A stretch of 64,000 nt of DNA from NCBI GenBank assembly GCA_009617715.1, contig VTFK01000068.1, positions 1,364,001-1,428,000 of the forward strand. Direction: 5' to 3'. The DNA is from Plectrocnemia conspersa (taxonomy: Eukaryota > Arthropoda > Insecta > Trichoptera > Polycentropodidae). The notes beneath the pieces are model-generated. The model did no database searches. It saw nothing but the letters and a program-made list of their open reading frames with translations, and was not told the DNA's origin. Positions 25,871 to 38,063 of this stretch are shown here, one piece after another (position 1 is the stretch's first letter; every line of letters begins with the position of its first letter). A program made the translations under genes and the position numbers.

Positions 25871-26277
25871 ATACTCAGTATTAAGACTGAAACATGTCTG
25901 AAAAACAGTCACATACATATTTAATTGAATTGTAAACTATTTAAGTTCAATTTTAACAGCTAAAATAATTCCGTATAATTTGTGCAATAAATAGGTAATA
26001 TGATATAGATACATGTTGTATCGTTTATTCAGTGGTACAACGTTGTAAGGTTTTCAAGTCATCCCAAAAATCGAGTTAAACTCTTGGTGCTTCGATTGGA
26101 CTGCTTGACTAAACCAGATCTGACGATCGATGTGAAAAAACATCGATCCTCTTTTTCCCCGACTCAATGACCAATCATATGTGTCGAATTCTTGTGTATT
26201 TCTTAATCGGACGCAAAGTGTATAGTTAAAATGGAAGTGATTTGTAACTTATATATGCTCAAGAAAATGAGAAGAGA

Positions 26278-26649
26278 TTAACGATCCTTAGGTTTGCCGA
26301 AATAGATCATTGCGACTAATTTCGTCACAACGTTCACGGATGGTCCTGTCACTATAAAAATATATGTTATACATATTAATGTTGTGATGTTTGATCGTGG
26401 TGGCGGTGGTGTAGCTGGTGGTAAAATGATGTCCAGTAGGTGGTACTCTGAGGTCTCGTAGCCTGGTCGATGTACCTCTCTTTGTCGAACGTTCATCTTG
26501 CTGTCTACCGATGTCCCTCGATGTCTATCCTCTCTAGCTATTTGTTCCTTGAAGACCGGCCTTATGTATCGTTGGTTTTGGAAAGCTCTCTGACGAATCA
26601 TAACCATGCAGCGACCATTCAAATAATTTTTGCACTCGTATTTGACCAA
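26278..26649 (-). CDS. Unassigned open frame, possible exon
   Basis: 123 codons are open on the minus strand in a stretch with more GC than its surroundings. The first part (VKYECKNYLNGRC, QRAFQNQRYIRPVFKEQ, HRGTSVDSKMNVRQREVH) is rich in R, Q and E. It is followed by a proline run (PPATPPPP) and then a hydrophobic tail that looks like read-through into non-coding DNA. CKNYLNGRC recalls the start of a CCCH zinc finger, but the third Cys and His are missing. No clear splice sites were fixed. I do not recognise a family, and it may be a chance frame. Confidence 0.25.
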   Translation of the reverse strand: MVKYECKNYLNGRCMVMIRQRAFQNQRYIRPVFKEQIAREDRHRGTSVDSKMNVRQREVHRPGYETSEYHLLDIILPPATPPPPRSNITTLICITYIFIVTGPSVNVVTKLVAMIYFGKPKDR

Positions 26650-27558
26650 AGAAATATGTCTAAACTTATAGAGCGTGACATATGTGACATTTATTTAATG
26701 GGCGTTTTTAGAAGGTCGAATTGTGCAACGGGCTAAATGTTAACGGTGCTTTTTTTGTGATTCGATGGTGTATTGCTTCCGCAACCGTTACGCAACAAAA
26801 AAAAGTGTTTTTCTGCTTACGACGTGTTTACTAGTTCCTTTTCTCCCCTGGATATAACGAAGGCTATTGTGGTGGTCCGTTCAGTTACAGTATTTTGTCA
26901 CCTGCATCCTTATAATTAACGTGGTTACGGTGATTAAGTGCGCGAGAATAATAAAACATTGATATATGTTTTCTTCTAGTACTATGTCAAATAAGCAAGC
27001 ACCTTTTCTATACAAAAAATAGTATCTAGTGTCGCGTATGGTTATTAATAATCTGTATATAAGGTTAGGTTGTTAAAATCATTCACATGGAAGATTTGAT
27101 GCTGTCTTGATTGTGACATTCCATTTCATAGTAATACTATATACATATTTTCATAGAGCATGACATTATTTAAAATACTAATATGTTCACTACATATAGT
27201 AACAGAATTGTCTGTATGAATTGCACATTAACATAATCGTTCTAAAATTGCATTGCAACAATGTATAATATAGTAAGCTATTTGCCTTTCTTATTAGAGC
27301 ATTATTATAACCATCAGAGATGTGATGCAAATGTATATTTTCCATCATATTGATGCAACAGTATTGAAATAATCGATTGGATATTTTTGTTATTGTGATA
27401 TGATAACAATAGACACGTAGCTATGATTTACGATTTATAATAGTTCTTTCTCGTGGAGAAGACCTTCGTAGATGTTATCTACAAATTTACACATATATCG
27501 CACATGTTTTTAAACAAATTTATAAATATAAACATGGGATACGAGATAATGTGTAAAC

Positions 27559-29476
27559 CAGTGGCGTACGGTGGGTGTTAATATTGGGTGTGCTATAAAA
27601 AATAAAAAAAACGTACATTTTTTCATTTTTATTAGCCTAGGTTTTGGCATGCCTAAACTGCCTTACAGCTTTTCCCCATATATAAATAAATAAATAAACA
27701 TCAAACCTAATCTAAAATATTATTATATAAAAATATCAAATTTCCAATAAACATAAAATTATAATTATTTATATATAAAATCTAATCTTCTTTCTTTGAT
27801 CATAAATTTTTCTATCACGCTGTCATAAAAAGTGCTCTTCTTTTTAATATCCATAAGGATCCCTTTTTCTATTGAAATCAAGCTAAGGCCACATAGCCTT
27901 TCTTGGCCTTGGGTACTTCGATAACAATTATTAATTCGTTTCGGAGCAGAAAATGAACGTTCTGCTGAAGCAGTTTTGCTTGAGGAGTTAATATTAGTTT
28001 GCCTAATTTATCTATTTCCTGAAAACCCTGACTCAAGATTATTTGTGTTCATAAATTGTACAAGCTCATGAACAGATTTCTCTGCAAATTCAGGCAAATG
28101 ATAAAGAACAGCAAGCTATTTTTTTAAACTTATATAATCAAATAATGTTCCATAGAATTGTTGCAGTTTGGTAAGTAATTCATTTGGAAATTTTCATTTA
28201 TATTGTCCAGAAGGTGAAAATATTCCAATTTGGACATTGAAGAAAACGGTATTCAATTTGTTTACATATATTATCAACTATTGTATTAAATAGTTTAAAC
28301 GCGTGCTTTTCTTTCAGTCTTTAATTTTCTTCCGTTACATGAGAATCCCATAATGTTTCATAATTATTTTCCTGTTCATAATGAGTTCTGCAAAATTTCG
28401 GTAAAACATGGGAATATAATATGTCAAGGGATTTGATTGTAAAATGTTGTATAACACATCAGTTTTTCCAAAAGGTTTGAAAATATGTGGAGAAGTTTTC
28501 TTGTTTCAAAATCTTCAAAAAAAGATAAGAAAACCTCGTGCTTTTATTAGTGTCGGGGTCCCATAGTTCACAATTTTTTCACGACGTCTCGAAAAAAAGT
28601 CCGTAAATTAATTTTGTATTTTTTTGCACTGTGTTACTTTAACCGTTTGTAATTCCATATTGTAGGTGTAACAGAAGGATTTCTACCTACAAACTCTTTG
28701 TAAAGCATTTATTCGTTTGGAAGATTTTACAGACAATCCATTTAAAGTTTGAAAGAATGATTTGCACACTTTTTTGTTAATGTTAAATTCAACATATGAG
28801 CATAGCAGGATAAAAAATGGCCAATGGATAAACTTCGAGCTATTTTGCAAAACCATAAATAAATTGGGAAGAGGCGGACGTGGTTTGCCAATTTTGATTT
28901 ATCTTCAATTTAATTTCATAACTTCTTTTGAAAATGGATTATTCAAAATATCTTCAACAGTATTCTTCATAATTTTGGGGTAAAAATAAAAAAATATAAT
29001 CTAGAATAGAAAATTAAATATTGATCATATGTAAATAAGATAATAAACTATTTTACGCCAAAATATAAAAAATGATGACCTGTTATTGTGATATAATGTA
29101 AAAAAAAAGCAGCGACGGACGCAAGAGTTTTGAAGTACGCGCACCAAATTCTATTTTATTACTGAGCGCTGCCAGCCGACAGATCGACTTCAGCCGTTAA
29201 ATTCGAACAATTTACTTTAGTCGGCCGCCGCACTTCAAGGTCGGCGCGCGCCACATGAGTAATACATAGCGTGTCGGTCGCGCGGAAACTTTTAGAGCGA
29301 CTGATAAATACCAATGCATACCATACACCGCATATTGTAAATTTTATAATTTTGCATAACGTATGCAAAAATGATGTCGCTTTATGCCCTAAATTTTCTA
29401 AATTTCTAAATTTATATTTGAGATGGTTTTGCGGGTGTGCGCCGCACACCTAGCACACCCTGAATATACGCCCCTG
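27559..29476 (-). mobile_element. hAT-superfamily DNA transposon with intact ends
   Basis: The element is bounded by the imperfect terminal inverted repeats CAGTGGCGTA (27559) and, on the other strand, CAGGGGCGTA (ending 29476). They are flanked by a perfect 8-bp target duplication GTGTAAAC (27551-27558 and 29477-29484), which is diagnostic of hAT. Both ends also carry GGGTGTGCTA-like subterminal sequence. The coding strand is minus, with a decayed transposase between about 27765 and 28990 and a GC-richer 5' segment at 29100-29476 that may hold the promoter. It is 1918 bp long, shorter than a full autonomous hAT, and it appears recent enough for the duplication to be unchanged. Confidence 0.9.
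27765..28990 (-). pseudogene. hAT transposase (TTF-type zinc finger/ZMYM-like group), broken
   Basis: The C-terminal hAT dimerisation region is clear: AERSFSAPKRINNCYRST, QGQERLCGLSLISIEKG, then ILMDIKKKSTFYDSVIEK and a stop near 27765. AERSFS...K.I...RS...QERL..L.L is the signature of the TTF-type/ZMYM-like hAT proteins, which act as dimeric cut-and-paste transposases. Upstream pieces such as KSVHELVQFMNTNNLESGFQ and KLNTVFFNVQIGIF are readable but separated by many stops and frameshifts. The N-terminal zinc finger and catalytic residues could not be traced. It is non-functional and lies entirely inside the element with intact ends. Confidence 0.82.
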
Positions 29477-30049
29477 GTGTAAACATTACCGGCGTCGTTT
29501 GTAATATTGTTATGTTTATACATCAATTTTAACGTTTGCCTATGTGTATATATAATAGTTCTCGCGATTTTATCCGCTCTGTTAGTTAATGATTTCGGGA
29601 TTGGAAGTGGATGCGCAACATCGTTGGAGCGACGTAAATTTTAATACAAATTATAATAAATTTGCTTATGTACTTTACATGTAAAACACTACATCGCTGT
29701 CGCACGCAATTCGAGCTTAATCGTTTTATCAATAGTCAAGTCTATGCCTTTTTTTTTGATACGATCTAAAAGTTCAAAATTTGTTAACAATACTTACATA
29801 ACTAATCTCTGATATGTCGTTTACAGTATGTTTAAATTTTATTTGCTTTAAAAGTTAAAATAAAAACAAGTGGCATGATATAGGAACCGTTATGCGGGGG
29901 TTTAAATAATGGCAATTTGGAAAGCTACAATTGAAAAGGTTATGTTTATTATTAACTAAACGACAGTTGATATCTTTTATAATTATCGGACGGTCGTCCA
30001 TAAATAACCAGCACAACTACGCTTTATGATGCTTAAAAGCGGGGTTAAG

Positions 30050-30130
30050 CAATAACGCGATTGGCTCTGAATTAGCCTTCTCTCCCGTTCGTCCAAGATT
30101 TTCGAAGGACCAGTATAAAGGATGTGACAC
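30050..30130 (+). promoter_or_regulatory. Possible core promoter
   Basis: GCGATTGGCT (inverted CCAAT) at 30057-30066 is followed 45 bp later by AGTATAAAGG (TATA-like, 30112-30121). No convincing gene starts downstream, so the call is tentative. Confidence 0.2.
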
Positions 30131-30807
30131 TTTATCACATTTTCGATCACATTCAAAATCACTCAAACTCCAATATTAATGGTTGTAAAATATTAAATGT
30201 TATTAATAAAAAATACTCGTCTGTAACTAATTGTATAAAACTAAATAATAAGTACCAACCATTTCTTAAAATCGTTTCCAGGCCAAAAACAAATATTAAG
30301 AACGACAAGAATCATTGTATTGCGACGACGAATGAACTCCAATAAGCGCCGCGCGACACGCACGATAGTTTAGCGTTCTAATAAAAAGCAATGATCCATA
30401 TTACTTGTATTTGTATGTATATTTGTAAACAATTGGAAAGTGTGCTTCAAAATCTTGTTGCAAAAATTATTTTTCAAGTAAGCTAAAATTTCAAAGAAAG
30501 TATTGAAAATTTTCGACTGTGCAACCAAATTATCCGTTGTTAACCTTTCCTTTACGGTGCTAAAAATTCCGCGCGTTTCGGCGATATGTATTTTGTACAT
30601 CTTAGGCGATATGTATTTTGTACAAACGAAATAGTGCTTTAAAGACAAATATTAAATATTCACGCTACTCGGATAATCCGTTTCTTTAATTACAGTAAGT
30701 AAAATTAGTAATATGTAGCTAAATACATCTATACATGTACTAATATAATAAGGCATAAATTCCCTACTCACAAGTCGGGAATCATTAAATGTGTGTTTAA
30801 GAGTCTG

Positions 30808-30920
30808 TCTTAAAAAGCATAATCCGTAAAGTACTAGACTAATAATACAAAGCCATGGGTTCAATTCTAGCAGTACTTGTAGATGTTGATTGTTATAACG
30901 CATTAAGCAATACGTTATGT
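30808..30920 (+). mobile_element. SINE family, short plus-strand copy
   Basis: A head with AAGCATAATCCGTAA and B box GGGTTCAATTC (30857-30867) is followed directly by CTTGTAGATGTTGATTGTTA and TAACGCATTAAGC, the shared 3' domain. The middle body of copies A-C is missing, so this is either an internal deletion or a simpler subfamily. Confidence 0.65.
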
Positions 30921-31799
30921 GCCATTCATTATTAAAACATTTTTAAAACAACAAAGCATAATATTTATTTTTAATAAAAACAAACACTCTTCCAAATAGC
31001 TTATTTTCTTAATTTATGCATAGGCTAGATTAAAAAAACACTCAGTTCAAATACGCATTGATGGTGAGAAACCACTTGTTGCATATACGCGTTAAAAGTG
31101 AAATAAGTAAAAATTCTATTAGTCTTTACGACTCGCTAAGTATTCTAATGCATCAACAACGGTCATTCGATGCCTTTAAAAACACAAAATAACGACTTAA
31201 GTTTATCTAAAATCGCATCAAGAGGAGCTCAATCGACTTAAATGAGCAAAAAAGCAACCGCTTCTCTCTTCACGTCAACCCTGGTTCAGCTACAACGTTC
31301 GAATTTTAGAATCTAATATTTAGAGACTACTGTATTTAAGGCTACAATAACACAATGTATTTATAGCAATTACACAAATTGTACGGGACTTAAAAATGTG
31401 TGCAGAATAAAAATAAATTGTAACTAAATAGCTTTGTTTTCTACAAAAATATGTTACGCGTCCTAATAAGTTTTAAATATTTCTTAAGTAAATTGCATAT
31501 AAATGGCTGTTTATGAATACACCAGCTAAATGAATCAAGGCTTTAAATTAAACAGGCGTTATTAAAAAATATCTAAACGATTCATCGCATCGTCGCAAAG
31601 TATCATTTCGTGTCGCTCCTTAGATTGAACATGCCATTTCCGAGTACAGTTTTATTTATTAAACAATTCGATTCAATAAATCATTATAATTCGTTTTCTT
31701 TTGTATCTCTACTTGGAAAAATCCCACATTTTTATAAATAAATCTAAGTAATCTTTTGACTTGATCTTTCAGTTAAAAAAACTTCATCAAATCAGACTC

Positions 31800-32095
31800 G
31801 GAACTTTGGTTATTCTGACATTTTTTCATGCTGGCCCCACACATACTATTATTAGATTCATCTCGTCCCCCTAATGCAATCATCCCTTGTTATTTATACA
31901 TTATTTTATTTTCTTGTCGCAGTGCGGACAGGCGGAGTTTATATCCGTTTTTATATTTGTAATGCGTACAGGGAATATTTTCACAACGTCTCCGCAAAAG
32001 GGCGGGACCTGTCTTTCCGCAGATTGGATTTTCCTCTTATGCAGATTGTATCAAAAAGAAACGAATCTCGCTTTTAATGTCGCAATACGTTAAAT
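31800..32095 (+). promoter_or_regulatory. GC-richer stretch with GC box and inverted CCAAT
   Basis: AAGGGCGGGACC (31997-32008) and GCAGATTGGATT lie close together. A pyrimidine tract ending TTCTTGTCGCAG at 31921 could be a splice acceptor, followed by a 58-codon open frame (GQAEFISVFIFVMRTGNIF...). The two readings compete and neither is proven. Confidence 0.2.
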
Positions 32096-33183
32096 TATCA
32101 TCGCGTACTACATAAATTTTAGTATTTTTTTACTAAACCTTGAAGTCGATAGGTTGACTTTATTTTTTATACTCACACAGCCAACGAACGATAAGATAAA
32201 TAGTTTTCGTGAAGATAACATTTACTTGTGAGTATCTACATATTATGAAATTCACAGAACGATCAATAAATAACGCTTAACCTTTAGGCTGTATGTATTA
32301 CGTTATATACGTTTTTAATTATTATTCTCCGGCACACCCTGTGCTATTGGTATTTATTTACTACAATATATGCATACTTTTAACGATATAATGTTCGCCG
32401 AACTGCTGTTCTATGAAACCAACAACCAAACTGTTTAAACATGTTTTATATAATATAAATACACATTTTATAAAAATTTAGATTATGTTGCTAAGCAATC
32501 GTGTTTAATTTGTATTAACTGGCAACTTTTGGTTTCGTTACATTCAGAGATCAAAAATTTAGATTGGTTTAAAAACAGGTTTGGTCGAAATGCTCACGCA
32601 CGAAATTGGCAATGTAGATAATTATTTTTTTGCAAAACGAAAGTGAATGCGTATTAGTGAAATTTGCTCTCTGCGATTATCTGAATGGGAGTGAAATCGA
32701 CCTTTATTAGGAAATCATGGTTTCCTAATAGGAAAAATATCTATAACTATTTTAATATGTAACTAATATTAATGGATTGGCAAATAACAAATAGCAAAAA
32801 AATAAGTTTGAAACTTAGTGCTTATTTTAAAGGTTTGAAAACTAGGATATGTATCCATACGTAGAAAGCTCATTAGCTCAGTCACAAATAAAAATATTTT
32901 TTTATTCTACAATATTGTTATTGTAGCCTTCAAAGTAGTTGTTGTTAAACATAATAAATACCTTTAGCTTTTCTTTAATATTATTATATTTACCATAGTA
33001 TTTGTGAAATGTACTATTTGGCATAGTCTTCAGCTCACTCAGTGTTTTTGTCTTTTTTTCGTCTATGATTACAAACGTCTTTAAAATTTACTTTTAATCT
33101 GCGAGAACAAGAAAAAAGTCACCAAGAGTATCTAGAGAATACAATATCCACTATTAGATATAATAGTAATAACCTGTAGTTAA

Positions 33184-33465
33184 TTACACCTTTATAATAA
33201 AAGGAAAACAGTAAGGAGAACCTTGACATTTGATCAAGCTTCGCATGTATTTTTGGTTTTGGCTCTTCAGAGCGCTTCTATTGAGACGATTAGACACTTG
33301 TTTTATTTTATAACCGCACATCCATGATTCGTCAGAAAAATTCTCGGAATTCAGATTTGCGATGCTGCTTATATTAAAAAAAAAAACAATAGCAAAAATG
33401 GCAGCTATTTCTTTCATGCCTAAAATATCAATCAAAACTGCATTGCGTAAACCATACAAGAAACA
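33184..33465 (-). pseudogene. Mariner-like transposase fragment
   Basis: The minus strand reads VLIDILGMKEIAAIFA, then SDESWMCGYKIKQVSNR and ALKSQNQKYMRSL. In mariner-type transposases the equivalent is LGMxRVAAKFVP followed by the first catalytic aspartate in (G)DESWxYGYDPETK and then KARQxRS. The catalytic D of DESW is present, but LGMK and DESW are closer together than usual and nothing of the second catalytic half (HDNAPAH) follows. It is a short, dead internal fragment. The terminal repeats were not found. Confidence 0.72.
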
Positions 33466-33649
33466 ATCATTTTTTTATATCGTTCTGAAAATGAGTTTTA
33501 TCGGTCAAATTATTTAAGAATAGCTTCACGAGAGCTTCAGAAAATCCGAAATTATATATTTTTTTACAAGTAGATCGTGATTTTCTTGTGTGATTTTTGT
33601 GGCGACTACACACAGATGCCAACGTTTGAAAGGGTCATTGTCTCAAAAC

Positions 33650-34245
33650 TTGCGTTAATTTACTGTGACCAAAATTATCATCCATCACAAGGAAACAAGA
33701 CAATAGCGCAAAGGATTGGGACCAAACAGCCCTCGTTACGATCAGAAAAAATCGCATATATAACACGAGTTTTGTTCTTACAGTAAATATTATCCGTCAT
33801 GAATAGAATATTTCTTTGTTTCGAAACGGTCACGGATATAATAAATCACCGGATCCACAAGATTCCCGTTGCAATGCAATACGACCTTGGACAATGCCCA
33901 TCAAGCGAATGTCGCTTTATAAAGGCGTAAACCTATTTCGCTGTTCTAAGAAAAGATTGGTCAGTAAACTTTGCAGCCTTGGATACTTAAGCCTGGACTC
34001 CGATGAGAAGGTGGTCACAATCAGTCACTCGCAGACTCCGGCAGATACTCGAAGAGACTAGCAGACTCGCGGATAACATACGACCATGGATGCACACATC
34101 CCATCGCCAGCTTCTCCACCACCGCTCGGAGTAAGCATCTCGCCATTTATCATCTGTCGCAACAATTGTAAATATAATGTATAAAACTCTAACTAGATTC
34201 CACTAAGCGTCTCACTGGCTACGAAGTCACACCCCTAGGGTTCCC
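33650..34245 (+). repeat. LTR-like interspersed repeat, copy 2
   Basis: The second copy of the 5.5-kb repeat is longer in the middle. It contains GAAACAAGACAATAGCGCAA, ACCTATTTCGCTGTTCTAAG, GCAGCCTTGGATACTTAAG, CGCTCGGAGTAAGCATC and TCATCTGTCGCAACAATTG. It ends with ACTGGCTACGAAGTCACACC and CCTAGGG. Open stretches inside are not conserved between copies, so it is unlikely to code. A mariner remnant lies about 190 bp upstream on the other strand. Confidence 0.6.
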
Positions 34246-35184
34246 AAACCTTAAAACCTTATCAAACTCCTTTTCAAAATATGTGTATATAACCTTCACT
34301 TGTACATCAGAATCCAATAGAAAAAACATTAGGTTAATGACATGTTGCTTTTCGAGAAGCATACACCTGCAATGATTACAAATATATTGATGCAATTTAA
34401 TTTCAAATAATTTTGCAGGTGCTAAAAGCAACGCTTCTGGGCTGTAACTTTCAATGCATGACTTGTATCAGGGTGAACTTAGAGCATAACCACTATTTTG
34501 AAAAATAGGATAATCTCAAAATTAAATTAAATATAAACAGAAATATCCGACTTGCATCTTTTAAAAATGTAGTCCGGGATAAAATCTGGTTCTGAAGAAG
34601 AAACCAACTTTAGTTCGTTATAACTTATTATTTCATATTAACAAAATAAAGGTTTTGATTGACAATAAATATGTTTCATCTTTTAGATAACAGGCATTCT
34701 TTACACACAATACATTTGTAAATCGCAGGTATACTATATGAACATACAATGAATTGATTAAATCAGCCAAACGTTCAAAAAAAAGCTTGTTGTTAAAATG
34801 GAACACCACCGTGAAAAGACCTTTTTGCATATTTACACTTCAGTCAGTAAACACGGTTAATAATAACGAGTTTAGCAAAACTAGCATCAAACTTAGCTAG
34901 ACGGAATCGATCGAGATGACTTAGAAGCTATTATCCACTTCCAAGAGTTCAACCCGATCTTCGATACGAGTTGGAGAATACGTGACGCGGGATACAATAA
35001 TAACTGAATTTTTAATATCGTAATATAATTTCTTGAATAAATAATATTAGATACGAGTTAACTTGTGCAATAAAATATAACAATAAAATCGTGTCATCGC
35101 GGTGAAGACGCTCGAATATCAAAAGTTTATATTAAGATTTTTTATAATCATATTACGAGTGAGAATTGAATAAAACACATCTAA

Positions 35185-35760
35185 ACCAAATTTTGCTCAA
35201 TAGAAGTGCGCAAAAACAATTATCCCTTCTCAGAAGGCAAAAATTCACGTCAAAAGCAATAAAATCGTGTCGGCGTCATCGCAGTGGGAACGGTCGGTAA
35301 CGACACCGACACGATTTTATTGCTTTTGACGTGAATTTTTGCCTTCTGAGAAGGGATAATTGTTTTTGTGCCTCCTATTGACCAAAATTCGGTTTGAATA
35401 TACTTTGAATAGCTCTCTTATATTAGTAAATATAGCTATCATATGTTTAAAATATAGTGTAATATCGAAATACAGACAAACTATGGAGCAATATGTGAGA
35501 TGCGATGTCTGTCTGTACTTATTCTTCAGTTATTTTCCCTTGAGAGATGATTTGACTAAGTTTTTATATAAACTTTAATTAGTTTTAAAGCTGTTATTAG
35601 GTAGGTTTGGGTTTGAACAGCAAACAGACGTTTCGCAACTGTCAAATTGAGTTTCATAGACATTTTAGAGCAGCAAGTTAAATTATATTTTCGCTATTAG
35701 AAATATATATCTATGGTGATGTATTTGGACTTTACTAGTAAATTTATAACTTTACCAAAA
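35185..35760 (-). mobile_element. TTCACGTCAAAAGCAATAAA family, copy with long terminal foldback
   Basis: Read on the minus strand from 35760, this copy aligns with those at 56.7 and 61.5 kb: AGTAAAGTCCAAATACAT, TTTGCTGTTCAAACCCAAAC, AGTTTGTCTGTATTTCGAT, TCAAACCGAATTTTGGTCAA and then TTCACGTCAAAAGCAATAAA. At the end it folds back, because 35185-35273 and 35306-35393 are near-identical inverted arms of about 89 bp around a 32-bp loop. No protein is encoded. The superfamily is not identified. Confidence 0.75.
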
Positions 35761-37838
35761 ATACACATTCACTGTTTATATAAATATATATGTATATTAC
35801 TACATATAGTTGCAAAATTATATTTCACAAAGTGAAATGAATCATATATTTAAAGCACACCTAAGAAAATTATCATACAGTTTTATTTATATCATTAAGA
35901 CATCTAGTTATATTTTTTAATGCGGTTAACATTGAAGAAACAGGAAGAGCGATAATTAATAACGTACCTACTCAGATTAATGAATTATCTAATTCTGTGG
36001 TTGAAAACAAACAAAAATTTGATGCGAATTTATTCGTTTTATAATCGAATTGATAAATACATCATTATCTTTCGCGAATAAAGTTTGTATAAATCGCGGG
36101 AAACCGCAAATAATGATAACACCTAACAAACAACAAGGAAGTATTCAGACTGCCTAAACCAAAAACCCTTTGTTTGCAATAGATACAAAGCGTATCTAAA
36201 AACCGCAATGCCTAGATTAGAAACAGAAGTAAAAAAATAAAACTTAATTCGGTTTAATTAAAGGGTCCAATTTTTTTGCCAAATCAAAATCGAATATTTG
36301 CTACAAAAAACGATTTTATATTAAATATCATTAACGATGTATTTGACATAAAAATAGTCTGTACGTTGCAGTGTTATTTGTATACCATTTTCTTCATTTT
36401 TGTGTGGGAAATGTTGATGCAACTGAATGTGACGGAAAAATTATGGTTAATGAGGCAATACAAATATTATTTATATATGGAGCAGTGAAACTTCTTACGC
36501 AAGAACTGGAATTTGTATCACAAACTTGAGGATGATAACGAGAGATCTTAAAACGTCACGATTATTTGCACTATACGAAAGATTATGTCGCGTGAGATAA
36601 ACGCTTTAAATTTGTACCCATTGTGTTAAAGTTAAGTAACGAATACACATGCGAGTCGAGTGTACATTTGTATGTTTACCTTTTGAAAGTGACATCAAAA
36701 GTGCGTTTTAGAACAGACAGATAAAGAAGTTAAAGCAATTAGATAGCAATAGATAATTTTTAAAAATATTAGGCCTCACAAAAATAAAAACTACTTATGT
36801 AATACATTTATAGAAAATCCGTCGTCAATGTTGACAAGAATTTCGTAACTTGTTTACGCAACAGTTCCATAATATGTTTTTGAATCGGTTTTCATGTCAA
36901 GTTCAATTTTCCGATTCGACCGTCGAACACATAATGCCCATTTATGTTTTTATTGCATACATTACAGTTTTTCGTATATTTTGTATCTCTAGCCGGTTAG
37001 AAATATTATTTAGAGGTCGTCGTTAAATAAGCGAAACTCCTGACCTAGCGCAACGCATAAAATGTTTGACCGTACCGATGCTCTTTTTATGTTTTAAGAA
37101 ACGATAGAATTCACTTCAGAACAACATTTTAAGCTGACGGTAAAAATATTGTTTTGAACTGCCACAAAGATAAGATAGCTCAATAAATAAGTCATTGTTA
37201 AGATATACAAAAATTATATTTTTGTAATTTTTATACATTTTTTGATCTTTTATCAGCTCTGACATATTAATAAAAAAATGTTATATTATAGTTGAACTTT
37301 TATTATTGATCACTAAATATTTTTTTCATACAAAGCGTGAGTCTATTTTTATATGTACTTGTTGATTTAATAGCATTCATATTTTTTTATAGTTGATTTA
37401 ATATTTTTACGGCTTTTAACGTATATATTATTATAATATATTTTTATTAATAAGAACCTAAGCAATTTGTTATAGCGATTTTTAAACATAAAAAATCACT
37501 TCTTCTAGATATATATTACATTATATTTTATACAAAAGAGACACTATAAAGTATTAATTATCAAAAATAATAGCGACCCTTGATTATAAAAGCTTCGATA
37601 AATTAAAAATGAAATATATCTAAATATTAAAATGGCGTTCGAATCCGTTAATTAGAATTTTTTTTAAATAACTAATAATAATAATAAAATATCAATAATA
37701 TAATTCTTAACTATTTATCATTTTTGTTTCAAGAAAATAAATGGGAAGTAAAAAAGACAATATTATTTTTGCTACAATTTACTACGCCAAAGTATAATTT
37801 GCCGATATCGAGATTTTGGTTCTGAATAACCCCTTCTC
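35761..37838. other. AT-rich DNA, nothing recognised
   Basis: Patch 36500-37150 has a more even composition. Open frames here are short and without domains. Confidence 0.5.
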
Positions 37839-38063
37839 TCAACTAAGAGCCAGGGATATCAACGGTTTTGAGTCACGCCGCAAAATAGTGGATATTGAGT
37901 CGTCAACCAGAATGGACAGCGCATTTTTTATGACGAGTGCTTTCATGCCTGATGATGCTTGGGTTTTGCCTTTTGTTTGAGGCTTTGAAGGCTTCGTTTT
38001 TGACTGGTCAGCCTTCGTCACTGGAGTTGGCCAACGACAAGACATTTGACCGATCGGATCCAC
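37839..38063 (-). CDS. Unassigned short open frame, Lys/Ser-rich
   Basis: 74 codons encode CRWPTPVTKADQSKTKPSK, PQTKGKTQASSGMKALV and VDDSISTILRRDSKPLIS. The stretch is GC-richer than its flanks and low in complexity at the start. It could be a remnant of a retroelement gag-like region or an exon. No domain or splice context supports either. Confidence 0.25.
   Translation of the reverse strand: MDPIGQMSCRWPTPVTKADQSKTKPSKPQTKGKTQASSGMKALVIKNALSILVDDSISTILRRDSKPLISLALS

Noticed and set aside
26470..26736. Plus frame of 88 codons
   Set aside because: It is antisense to the more coding-like minus frame at 26278-26649 and has no domain.
29159..29453. Opposed frames of 96 and 60 codons
   Set aside because: Both lie in the terminal part of the hAT element, overlap each other and show no domain.
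33577..34061. Genes at 33577-33786 and 33816-34061
   Set aside because: The second and part of the first lie in the LTR-like repeat, the frames are not kept in the 5.5-kb copy, and no domain is seen.
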